Origin: an uncultured Eubacteriales bacterium
GTDB lineage: Bacteria > Bacillota > Clostridia > Lachnospirales > Lachnospiraceae
Direction of reading: 5' to 3'
Assembly: GCA_900321915.1 (NCBI GenBank)
Contig: ONXW01000300.1
Coordinates: forward strand, 1-9,584
DNA length: 9,584 nt
Each line of letters starts with the position of its first letter. Positions within the stretch are counted from its first letter, which is position 1. The position numbers were made by a program, and so were the translations under genes. The notes beneath the pieces are model-generated. The model made no database searches and was not told the DNA's origin. It was given only the letters and a program-made list of their open reading frames with translations. Positions 1 to 5,866 of this stretch are shown one piece after another.

Positions 1-457
1 AAAGTTCTATCACACCATCGTCCGCGGCAGGATGGAGAAGGGCAGGCGCCTGGACGGGTATCTGCGGAAAAACCCGGAAACGAACCGTGTGACGGTTTCG
101 GCCCGGAAAACCGGCCCGGAAGACGTCCATATCGTCACGGAATACAGGCCCCTGAAGGCCGGGAAAACCGCGACCCTTCTGGAAGTGCGGCTCATTACCG
201 GGAAAACGCACCAGATACGCGCGCACCTGGCTTCCGAGGGCTTTCCGGTTGCCGGGGATTACAAGTACGGCAGCCGCAGCTGGAATGACCTGCTGAAGCG
301 TGAACTGGGAGTGGACTGCCAGCTTCTGCACGCAGCCCGGCTGGAGCTGCCGGACAGTGTGAAAGCGCCCCTGGAACGGCTTGGCGGCAGAGTGTTTACG
401 GCAGCGCCGCCGGAGCTTTTTGAGAGGGCCTGCCGACAGCTCACGGACGGAAGATGA
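1..457 (+). CDS. RluA-family pseudouridine synthase, C-terminal part (5' end outside window)
   Basis: Converts specific uridines to pseudouridine, most likely in 23S rRNA, if it belongs to the RluC/RluD branch of the family. The reading frame is open from base 2, so the N-terminal S4-like region and the catalytic HRLD-type motif lie upstream of the window. Visible in the fragment is the family block TGKTHQIRAHL, followed by GFPVAGDYKYG, which match the conserved substrate and active-site motifs of RluA-type enzymes (L-TG-THQIR-HL ... G-P--GD--YG). Upstream of these, KFYHTIVRGR resembles the 'K-Y---V-G' strand just after the catalytic motif. The C-terminus, with LLHAARLEL, is also typical. The ATG at 32 is internal, because homology continues upstream of it. 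The stop overlaps the ribosome binding site of recU, 9 nt before its start, suggesting cotranscription. The exact target uridine cannot be read from this fragment. Confidence 0.9.
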   Translation, partial: KFYHTIVRGRMEKGRRLDGYLRKNPETNRVTVSARKTGPEDVHIVTEYRPLKAGKTATLLEVRLITGKTHQIRAHLASEGFPVAGDYKYGSRSWNDLLKRELGVDCQLLHAARLELPDSVKAPLERLGGRVFTAAPPELFERACRQLTDGR

Positions 458-466
458 GGATAAAGT

Positions 467-1018
467 ATGGGAACCTGGAACGGACGCGGCCTGCGCGGTT
501 CAACTCTGGAAGACCTGATTAATCATACCAACGAGTGTTACCGGGAGCGGCATCTCGCCCTGATACAGAAGGTGCCGACCCCGATCACGCCCATCAATAT
601 TGATAAAGCGACTCACCATATTACGCTGGCATATTTTGACCAGAAAAGCACCGTGGATTATATCGGGGTGGTGCAGGGCGTTGCTGTCTGCTTTGACGCC
701 AAAGAATGCGCGGCGGACACATTTCCCCTGCAGAATGTACACGCCCACCAGATGTCCTTCATGAAATCCTTCGAAGAACAGGGAGGCGTGGCTTTTTTTG
801 TCCTGTATTACACGGAGCGCGATGAGATGTATTATGTCCGCTACAGGGATATGGAGGTCTGGTGGAACCGGATGGCTGAAGGCGGCAGGAAGAGCTTCAC
901 CTTCGAGGAACTGGAACAGAGCGGTCCAAGGCCTATCCGGAGTGTCCGGGAGATGCTTGTGCATTACCTGGAGCCGCTGGCAGAAGACCTGGAGGAGCGC
1001 GACGAGGAGAACGAATGA
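467..1018 (+). CDS. recU: Holliday junction resolvase RecU
   Basis: Dimeric endonuclease that cleaves four-way DNA junctions during recombinational repair and chromosome segregation in Firmicutes. The 183 residues match RecU in order: GSTLEDLIN (11-19), a PTPI segment (37-40), the stalk strand ending AYFDQ (55-59), STVDYIGV with the metal-binding Asp (D64), CFDAKE (75-80) with D77 and K79, then TFPLQN and HAHQ (85-95), and WWNRM...GRKSF (132-144). By alignment from memory with Bacillus subtilis RecU, D64, D77 and K79 stand at D88, E101 and K103, so the catalytic Glu is replaced by Asp. The protein lacks roughly 25-30 N-terminal residues found in the Bacillus protein. The start is supported by GAGGA at 456-460. 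Its 3' end overlaps the next gene by 4 nt (ATGA), implying translational coupling. In Bacillus recU sits beside the penicillin-binding protein gene; no such neighbour is present here. Confidence 0.93.
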   Translation: MGTWNGRGLRGSTLEDLINHTNECYRERHLALIQKVPTPITPINIDKATHHITLAYFDQKSTVDYIGVVQGVAVCFDAKECAADTFPLQNVHAHQMSFMKSFEEQGGVAFFVLYYTERDEMYYVRYRDMEVWWNRMAEGGRKSFTFEELEQSGPRPIRSVREMLVHYLEPLAEDLEERDEENE

Positions 1019-2883
1019 GAAAACTTGCATTACCTGATGACGTGCTGCTGTCTGTCAAAGAACCTGCGCGCTATATCGGCGGGGAAATCAACAGCGTGAT
1101 GAAGGATCCTGACAGGGTGCAGGTGCGTTTCGCCATGTGCTTCCCCGACGTATATGAGATAGGGATGTCCCATCTTGGGATCCAGATACTCTATGATATG
1201 TTTAACCGGCGGGAAGACGTCTGGTGTGAGAGAGTGTATTCCCCCTGGACAGACCTGGACGCTGTCATGCGCAAGCGCCGCATCCCCCTGTTCGCCCTGG
1301 AAAGCCAGGATCCCGTGAAGGATTTTGATTTCCTGGGAATTACGCTGCAGTATGAGATGTGCTACACAAACATACTCCAGGTCCTGGAGCTCTCACAGAT
1401 TCCCCTCCACGCCGAAGACCGCGGGGAGGACTGTCCCATCGTCATCGGCGGCGGCCCGTGCAGCTACAACCCGGAGCCAATCGCTCCGTTTTTTGACATG
1501 TTCTATATCGGGGAGGGAGAAGTCGTCTATTTCCGCCTGCTGGATGCCTATCTGGAAAATAAAAAGCGCGGCGGGTCGCGCAGGGATTTCCTGGAGGCGG
1601 CCGCGGAGATTCCCGGCATCTATGTCCCCGCTTTCTATGACGTTTCCTACCGGGAGGATGGCACGCTGCTGTCCATGACGCCGAATAATCCGCACGCGCC
1701 GGCTGTCGTGGAGCGGCAGCTGGTGATGGAGATGGACGAGACCTGGTATCCGGAAAAGCCGGTGGTTCCATTTATCCGCGCCACCCAGGACAGGGTTACG
1801 CTGGAGGTCATGCGCGGCTGTATCCGCGGATGCAGGTTCTGCCAGGCCGGAATGATCTACCGGCCCGTCCGGGAGCGCAGTCCTGAGGAGCTGATGCGCC
1901 TCGCGGACTCTCTGCTGTCAAGCACCGGTTATGATGAAATCACCCTCAGCTCCCTCAGTACCAGCGACTACCGGGGCCTGGAAAAGCTGCTGGACTACCT
2001 GATTGAGCGCTACGGCAGCACCGGCGTAAACATTTCCCTGCCTTCCCTCCGCATCGACGCGTTTTCCCTCGATGTCATGAGCAAGGTCCAGGATGTGCGC
2101 AAAAGCAGCCTGACCTTCGCGCCGGAGGCGGGAACGCAGCGGATGCGCGATGTCATCAACAAGGGGCTGACCGAAGAAGATATCATGCGCGGTTCCGCTA
2201 TGGCTTTCCGCGGAGGCTGGAATAAGGTAAAGCTGTATTTTATGCTGGGACTGCCGACGGAGACCGAGGACGATATCCGGGGCATCGCGGAGCTTTCCGA
2301 GCGGGTGGCGGAGAATTTCTATGATACCGTGCCGAAGGAAGAACGGCAGGGGAAGGTCCAGGTGACGGCCAGCACTTCTTTCTTTGTGCCGAAGCCTTTT
2401 ACGCCTTTCCAGTGGGCCAGGATGAATACCCGGGATGAGTTCCTCGGAAAAGCATCCATCGTGAATCACCGCATGAAGGAGATGCTGAACAGAAAGTCCC
2501 TCAGGTACAACTGGCACGAGGCGGATGTCTCGGTCCTGGAGGGTGTTCTCGCGCGGGGCGACCGCCGGGTTGCCCGGGTGGTGGAGCTGGCGTACAAAAA
2601 CGGCGCCCTCTATGACGCATGGTCCGAAACCTTCAAAAATGAACGCTGGGAACAGGCTTTCCGGGAAGCGGACGTAGATCCGGCATTTTATACCGAGCGG
2701 GAGAGAGATGTTACGGAACTGCTCCCCTGGGATTTTATCGACTGCGGCGTGAGCAAGGCCTTTTTCATCCGGGAGTGGGAAAATGCCAGGGCCGGGAAGG
2801 TAACGCGCAACTGCAGGGAGAACTGCAGCGGCTGCGGCGCCAGGAAATACGGGGGAGGTGTCTGCTATGAAGCTGAGAATTAA
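1015..2883 (+). CDS. Radical SAM protein of the TIGR03960 type, function unknown
   Basis: A 622-residue radical SAM enzyme of unknown reaction. The signature cysteines form C269-x3-C273-x2-C276 within MRGCIRGCRFCQAGMIYRP, which would hold the [4Fe-4S] cluster that cleaves S-adenosylmethionine. The first ~200 residues look like the Rossmann-type cobalamin-binding domain placed before many radical SAM cores: PDVYEIGMSHLGIQ (44-57), then IVIGGGPCSYNPEP (142-155) and FYIGEGE (163-169). I see no DxHxxG motif, so cobalamin binding is unproven. The C-terminus carries another cluster, C600, C604, C607 and C617 (NCRENCSGCGAR...GGVC), able to bind a second Fe-S centre or zinc. The ATG overlaps the recU stop (ATGA) and has GAGGAG at 1004-1009. 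The next gene encodes its usual partner, which in other bacteria can be fused to it. Its place among rRNA and ribosome genes hints at an RNA or ribosomal substrate, which is inference only. Confidence 0.9.
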   Translation: MRKLALPDDVLLSVKEPARYIGGEINSVMKDPDRVQVRFAMCFPDVYEIGMSHLGIQILYDMFNRREDVWCERVYSPWTDLDAVMRKRRIPLFALESQDPVKDFDFLGITLQYEMCYTNILQVLELSQIPLHAEDRGEDCPIVIGGGPCSYNPEPIAPFFDMFYIGEGEVVYFRLLDAYLENKKRGGSRRDFLEAAAEIPGIYVPAFYDVSYREDGTLLSMTPNNPHAPAVVERQLVMEMDETWYPEKPVVPFIRATQDRVTLEVMRGCIRGCRFCQAGMIYRPVRERSPEELMRLADSLLSSTGYDEITLSSLSTSDYRGLEKLLDYLIERYGSTGVNISLPSLRIDAFSLDVMSKVQDVRKSSLTFAPEAGTQRMRDVINKGLTEEDIMRGSAMAFRGGWNKVKLYFMLGLPTETEDDIRGIAELSERVAENFYDTVPKEERQGKVQVTASTSFFVPKPFTPFQWARMNTRDEFLGKASIVNHRMKEMLNRKSLRYNWHEADVSVLEGVLARGDRRVARVVELAYKNGALYDAWSETFKNERWEQAFREADVDPAFYTERERDVTELLPWDFIDCGVSKAFFIREWENARAGKVTRNCRENCSGCGARKYGGGVCYEAEN

Positions 2884-3598
2884 ATTCCGCAAACAGGGCA
2901 GCCTCCGCTTTATCGGCCATCTTGATATCATGAGATACTTCCAGAAGCTGATGCGCCGGGCTGAAGTGCCGATACGCTACAGCGAAGGCTTTAATCCCCA
3001 CCAGATTATGTCGTTTGCCTCCCCCCTTAGCGTGGGTCTGCTGGGGTGCGGGGAGTATGTGGATATTGACGTGCGCTCCGCGGTAAGCTCTTCCGATATG
3101 GTGGAGCGGCTGAACCGGGCGGGAGTTCCGGACCTTGCGGTTCTGAGCTGCCGGCTTCTCCCGGACGGGACGAAAAACGCCATGTCTGTTGTCGCCGCGG
3201 CTGATTACAGGGTCTGGTTCAAGGAAGGAAAGGAGCCTGAGGACGCGGCCGCTTTCTGGACCGCGGCCGCATCCTTCGCCAAAAGCCCCTCCATTCCTTA
3301 CGTCAGGCATGGGAAAAAGGGAGACCGGCAGATCGATCTTGCCCCTTCTGTCTACCTGGTCCGCACAGAACCCTGCGGGCCTGTGGGAAACCCTGTCCCC
3401 GGGATCTTTATGCGTCTTTCCCAGGGAAGCCAGGCAAACATCAAGCCGGAACAGATCCTGGAAGCATTTTATCTCAATGAAGGGAAGGAATACCCGGTTT
3501 ACGATCTCCAGGTAGAGCGCGTGGAAATCTACGCCGATGAGGGTGACGGTACGGAACACCGTTTCCGTGCCCTGGAAGATTACGGGACGGAATTCTGA
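2867..3598 (+). CDS. Radical SAM-linked protein (DUF2344 / TIGR03936 type)
   Basis: A 243-residue protein of unknown function that the family definition describes as encoded beside, or fused to, a radical SAM protein of the type just upstream. The N-terminal half carries the family's recognisable blocks: LRFIGHLDIMRYFQKLMRRA (13-32), IRYSEGFNPHQ (36-46), SFASPLSVG (49-57) and EYVDI (63-67). The second half is less conserved. I place the start at ATG 2867, 8 nt after a strong GGGAGG (2853-2858). The GTG at 2858 is in frame but overlaps this ribosome binding site. The gene overlaps the radical SAM gene by 17 nt, so the two products are probably made together in balanced amounts. Its stop TGA shares one base with the ATG of the RNase G gene. 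It may position substrate or bind RNA for the radical SAM enzyme, but nothing in the sequence proves this. Confidence 0.88.
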   Translation: MKLRIKFRKQGSLRFIGHLDIMRYFQKLMRRAEVPIRYSEGFNPHQIMSFASPLSVGLLGCGEYVDIDVRSAVSSSDMVERLNRAGVPDLAVLSCRLLPDGTKNAMSVVAAADYRVWFKEGKEPEDAAAFWTAAASFAKSPSIPYVRHGKKGDRQIDLAPSVYLVRTEPCGPVGNPVPGIFMRLSQGSQANIKPEQILEAFYLNEGKEYPVYDLQVERVEIYADEGDGTEHRFRALEDYGTEF

Positions 3599-4740
3599 TG
3601 AAAACCATAGTTATTACCATGTGCCGGGGGAAACGCACCGCCGCTGTGTTTGAGGATGGCCTCTGCCGCATGCTGGTGCCGGAGCCGGAGGAAGAGACGC
3701 TGGTGGGCAATATTTACACGGGCAGGGTCACGCATATCCTGCACAATATTGACGCTGCGTTTATTGAATTCCTGCCCGGAAAAAACGGTTACTACAGCCT
3801 GAAGGACCATCCCCTGCTGAAGCTGCGGGAGGGCGATGAGATTGCCGTGCAGGTGGCGCGGGACGCTGTGAAAACGAAAGAACCGGTCCTTACGTCGAAC
3901 CTTAGTTTTGCCGGGAGATACACGGTTGTCACGACAGGAAACCGCAGGGTTTCCGTCTCTTCCAAAATACGCAGCGCCGATGAACGGAACCGGCTGAAGG
4001 AGCTTCTCTCCGGGTGCGCCGGGGAGGACTTCGGCCTTATCGCCCGTACCGGCGCCGAGAATGTGCCTTCGGAGGACATTCTGAAGGAAGTCAGCGCCCT
4101 CAGGGAGAAAGCGGAGGATATCCTGGCGCGTGCAGGATCCCGGAAACCGCATACCCTTCTTTACAGTGCGGAACCCGGATATGTCCGCATTATACGGGAT
4201 CATCTGCGGGATACGGAACGGATTGTCACGGACCTTCCGGAATGCAGGGATACGGTACGGCAGTTCCTTATGTCGGAAGCGCCGGAATGTCTTTCCCTTC
4301 TGACATTTTATTCCGATGATTCCTGCTCCCTGGACAGGGTATACAGGATTGACAGGACGGTGGGGGAAGCCCTGGACAGGAAGGTGTGGCTGAAATCCGG
4401 AGGGTATCTTGTTATTGAGCCTACCGAGGCGCTCACCGTCATAGACGTGAATTCCGGGAAGTACTCGGACAGGAAATCCCCGGATGACACCGTCCTGAAA
4501 ATCAATCTTGAAGCGGCGCGCGAATCCGCAAGGCAGCTGACGCTGCGGAATATTTCCGGCATGATTCTCATTGATTTCATTAATATGCGCCGGCAGGAGG
4601 ACACCGTAAGGCTTCTGGAAGAGCTTCAGGCGGAGCTCAGGAAAGACCCGGTAAAAACTGTCCTGGTGGATGTGACGGCCCTGGGACTTGCGGAAATTAC
4701 CCGCAAGAAAATCAGGCGGCCGATTTCTGAAATATTCTGA
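3598..4740 (+). CDS. rng: Ribonuclease G/E-family endoribonuclease, short form without Zn-link
   Basis: Single-strand-specific endoribonuclease of the RNase E/G family, acting in rRNA processing and mRNA turnover. An S1-like RNA-binding segment lies at about 36-100 (VGNIYTGRVTHILHNIDAAF). The catalytic DNase I-like domain follows, with the magnesium-binding pair D283 (LTVIDVNSG) and D326 (ILIDFINM). They are 43 residues apart, as are D303 and D346 of Escherichia coli RNase E. NLEAARESARQLTLRNISG between them is also typical. At 380 residues the protein ends at TRKKIRRPISEIF, just where the family normally continues into the CPxC zinc-link used for tetramer assembly. No frame downstream of the stop restores that motif. 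The ATG overlaps the preceding stop by one base. Only a weak GGGACGG (3584-3590) precedes it, so translation may be coupled. No strong terminator is visible after it. Confidence 0.9.
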   Translation: MKTIVITMCRGKRTAAVFEDGLCRMLVPEPEEETLVGNIYTGRVTHILHNIDAAFIEFLPGKNGYYSLKDHPLLKLREGDEIAVQVARDAVKTKEPVLTSNLSFAGRYTVVTTGNRRVSVSSKIRSADERNRLKELLSGCAGEDFGLIARTGAENVPSEDILKEVSALREKAEDILARAGSRKPHTLLYSAEPGYVRIIRDHLRDTERIVTDLPECRDTVRQFLMSEAPECLSLLTFYSDDSCSLDRVYRIDRTVGEALDRKVWLKSGGYLVIEPTEALTVIDVNSGKYSDRKSPDDTVLKINLEAARESARQLTLRNISGMILIDFINMRRQEDTVRLLEELQAELRKDPVKTVLVDVTALGLAEITRKKIRRPISEIF

Positions 4741-4749
4741 AATTCTATG

Positions 4750-4778
4750 TTGACATTTATTTGCCCAGTTGTTAAACT
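4750..4778 (+). promoter_or_regulatory. Sigma-A-type promoter for rplU-prp-rpmA
   Basis: A perfect -35 TTGACA (4750-4755) is followed by a 17-nt spacer and a -10-like TAAACT (4773-4778, 4 of 6 matches to TATAAT). Transcription would begin near 4785, about 75 nt before rplU. It lies in the only sizeable gap of the first half of the window, directly before a ribosomal protein operon, where a promoter is expected. It is predicted from sequence alone. Confidence 0.7.
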
Positions 4779-4784
4779 ATATGG

Positions 4785-4845
4785 GTGTGCCGCACAGCGA
4801 GGCTAGAAGTGCGTCCTGCCGCCGAAGCTGGCGAGTATTTATATT
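4785..4845 (+). promoter_or_regulatory. L21-type autoregulatory mRNA leader (candidate)
   Basis: The 5' untranslated region of rplU is GC-rich and structured, in contrast to the AT-rich promoter before it. CGCAC (4791-4795) can pair with GTGCG (4809-4813), with an inner AGC/GCT pair (4796-4798 with 4802-4804). A second short element, TGCC (4817-4820) with GGC (4830-4832), follows the segment CGTCCTGCCGCCGAAGCTGG. Position and sequence resemble the Rfam L21_leader family, found before rplU in Firmicutes and proposed to bind L21 for feedback control. The boundaries are approximate, and the match is from recognition, not from a covariance search. Confidence 0.65.
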
Positions 4846-4860
4846 AGGAGGTGCCATCAG

Positions 4861-5172
4861 ATGTATGCGATTATAGCTACCGGTGGTAAACAGTACAAAG
4901 TTGCCGAAGGCGATGTCATCAGGGTTGAGAAGCTCGGTGTCGATGCCGGCGAGAGCGTAACCTTCGATCAGGTTCTTGTTGTCAGCAATGACGAGGATCT
5001 GAAGATTGGGACTCCTGTCGTAGACGGGGCAAGCGTTACCGCTACCGTGGTAAAAGAAGGCAAGGCTAAGAAAGTAATTGTTTACAAGTATAAGCCGAAG
5101 AGCGGATACCACAAGAAGAATGGTCACAGACAGCTGTTCACGGAAGTGAAGATCGAGAAGATCAACGCTTAA
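4861..5172 (+). CDS. rplU: 50S ribosomal protein L21
   Basis: Structural protein of the large ribosomal subunit that binds 23S rRNA. The 103 residues are standard family length. The N-terminus [14 protein letters not shown] and the C-terminal signature [20 protein letters not shown] (near 70-90), followed by a Q-L-F-T-E-V-I-type end, are both diagnostic. A strong ribosome binding site AGGAGGTG (4846-4853) lies 7 nt before the ATG. It is the first gene after the promoter and leader, and only 6 nt separate it from prp. Codons are less GC-rich at third positions than in the flanking genes, as expected of a highly expressed ribosomal protein. Regulation by binding of L21 to its own leader is plausible. 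Confidence 0.98.
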   Translation: MYAIIATGGKQYKVAEGDVIRVEKLGVDAGESVTFDQVLVVSNDEDLKIGTPVVDGASVTATVVKEGKAKKVIVYKYKPKSGYHKKNGHRQLFTEVKIEKINA

Positions 5173-5178
5173 TGTCAG

Positions 5179-5502
5179 ATGATCAACGTCAGAATAACTG
5201 CAGATTCAGACGGTAATACGCTGGGAATTGAAGTAGACGGCCATGCAGGCTATGATGAGTACGGGAAGGACGTCGTTTGCGCGGCTGTTTCCGCACTGAC
5301 CATCAATATGGCCAATGCCGTGGAACACTTTACGGAAGACCGATTCGAAGCTGAATGCGAAGAAGGGCATTTCCGGTTCCGCTTTCCCGGCAAAGCAAGT
5401 CACGATGCGTCACTTCTTATCAATGCTCTTGTCCTCGGACTTCAGGACGTGGCAGAGAGCTGCGGTGAGGAGTATATGAGAATACGATTCGAGGAGGTGT
5501 AA
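5179..5502 (+). CDS. prp: Ribosomal-processing cysteine protease Prp
   Basis: Cysteine protease (YsxB family) that removes the N-terminal extension of ribosomal protein L27, shown in Staphylococcus aureus. At 107 residues it is full length. The catalytic His and Cys are H22 (VDGHAGYDEYG) and C34 (KDVVCAAVSAL), the family's GHA...D-VCAAVS signature. The gene lies between rplU and rpmA, its usual place, and its substrate L27 is encoded 3 nt downstream with the matching extension. No clear ribosome binding site precedes the ATG. GAGAAG near 5153-5160 is too far away, so translation is probably coupled to rplU termination 6 nt upstream. That could keep the protease at low levels relative to its ribosomal neighbours. 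Confidence 0.95.
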   Translation: MINVRITADSDGNTLGIEVDGHAGYDEYGKDVVCAAVSALTINMANAVEHFTEDRFEAECEEGHFRFRFPGKASHDASLLINALVLGLQDVAESCGEEYMRIRFEEV

Positions 5503-5505
5503 CTG

Positions 5506-5796
5506 ATGTTCAAGATGAACCTTCAGCTTTTCGCTCATAAGAAAGGTGTCGGCTCCACAAAGAACGGCCGTGATTCCGAGTCCAAGAGACTTGGCGCTAA
5601 GCGTGCGGACGGACAGTTCGTTCTTGCCGGCAACGTGCTTTACAGACAGCGCGGAACCAAGATCCATCCGGGCGTAAACGTCGGCCGCGGCGGCGATGAT
5701 ACTTTATTTGCCAAGGTAGACGGTGTTGTCCGTTTCGAGAGACTGGGCAGAGACAGAAAGCAGGTTTCTGTTTATCCGAAAGTAATCAACGAGTAA
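5506..5796 (+). CDS. rpmA: 50S ribosomal protein L27 with Prp-cleaved N-terminal extension
   Basis: Large-subunit protein whose N-terminal tail reaches the peptidyl transferase centre. The 96 residues include the family core [20 protein letters not shown] and [19 protein letters not shown]. Before it stands the Firmicutes-type extension [10 protein letters not shown], equivalent to MLKLNLQFFA of Staphylococcus aureus, where Prp cuts after the ninth residue. Here that cut would fall between F9 and A10, leaving a mature N-terminus starting AHKKG. The ATG at 5506 is chosen over that at 5515 because it gives the full extension and has a near-perfect GAGGAGGTG (5491-5499) in front, inside the 3' end of prp. 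The prp-rpmA gap is 3 nt, so the three genes form one transcript. Confidence 0.98.
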   Translation: MFKMNLQLFAHKKGVGSTKNGRDSESKRLGAKRADGQFVLAGNVLYRQRGTKIHPGVNVGRGGDDTLFAKVDGVVRFERLGRDRKQVSVYPKVINE

Positions 5797-5808
5797 TCAG
5801 TAGGATTC

Positions 5809-5840
5809 GGGCTCCGTACGTTCTGCGTATGGAGCCCTTT
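5809..5840 (+). terminator. Hairpin with weak T-run between rpmA and obgE
   Basis: GGGCTCCGTACG (5809-5820) pairs with CGTATGGAGCCC (5826-5837) around the loop TTCTG, a 12-bp stem with one G-U pair. Only three Ts follow (5838-5840), then GTGATCC. It is well placed to end the rplU-prp-rpmA transcript. The short T-run suggests an incomplete terminator or an RNA-stabilising or processing hairpin that lets part of transcription continue into obgE. No obvious promoter for obgE is seen in the remaining 26 nt. Confidence 0.65.
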
Positions 5841-5866
5841 GTGATCCGCAAAAGGAGCATTGAGCC

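Noticed and set aside
2858..2866. GTG at 2858 as the start of the DUF2344-type gene
   Set aside because: It overlaps the GGGAGG ribosome binding site, which is correctly spaced for ATG 2867, and the family-like sequence begins at MKLRIKF.
1918..2931. Minus-strand frame (337 codons) opposite the radical SAM gene
   Set aside because: Shadow of a conserved coding region with no recognisable protein features.
3245..3270. Two GCGGCCGC octamers 18 nt apart (3245-3252 and 3263-3270), considered as a repeat or regulatory element
   Set aside because: They fall in frame on two alanine-rich stretches (DAAAF and TAAAS) of a coding region and are explained by GC-rich alanine codons.
4741..4785. Possible lost Zn-link coding sequence downstream of rng
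   Set aside because: The only Cys-Pro codons after the stop (TGCCCA near 4762) are not part of CPxC and lie inside the rplU promoter spacer, so no frameshifted remnant is supported.
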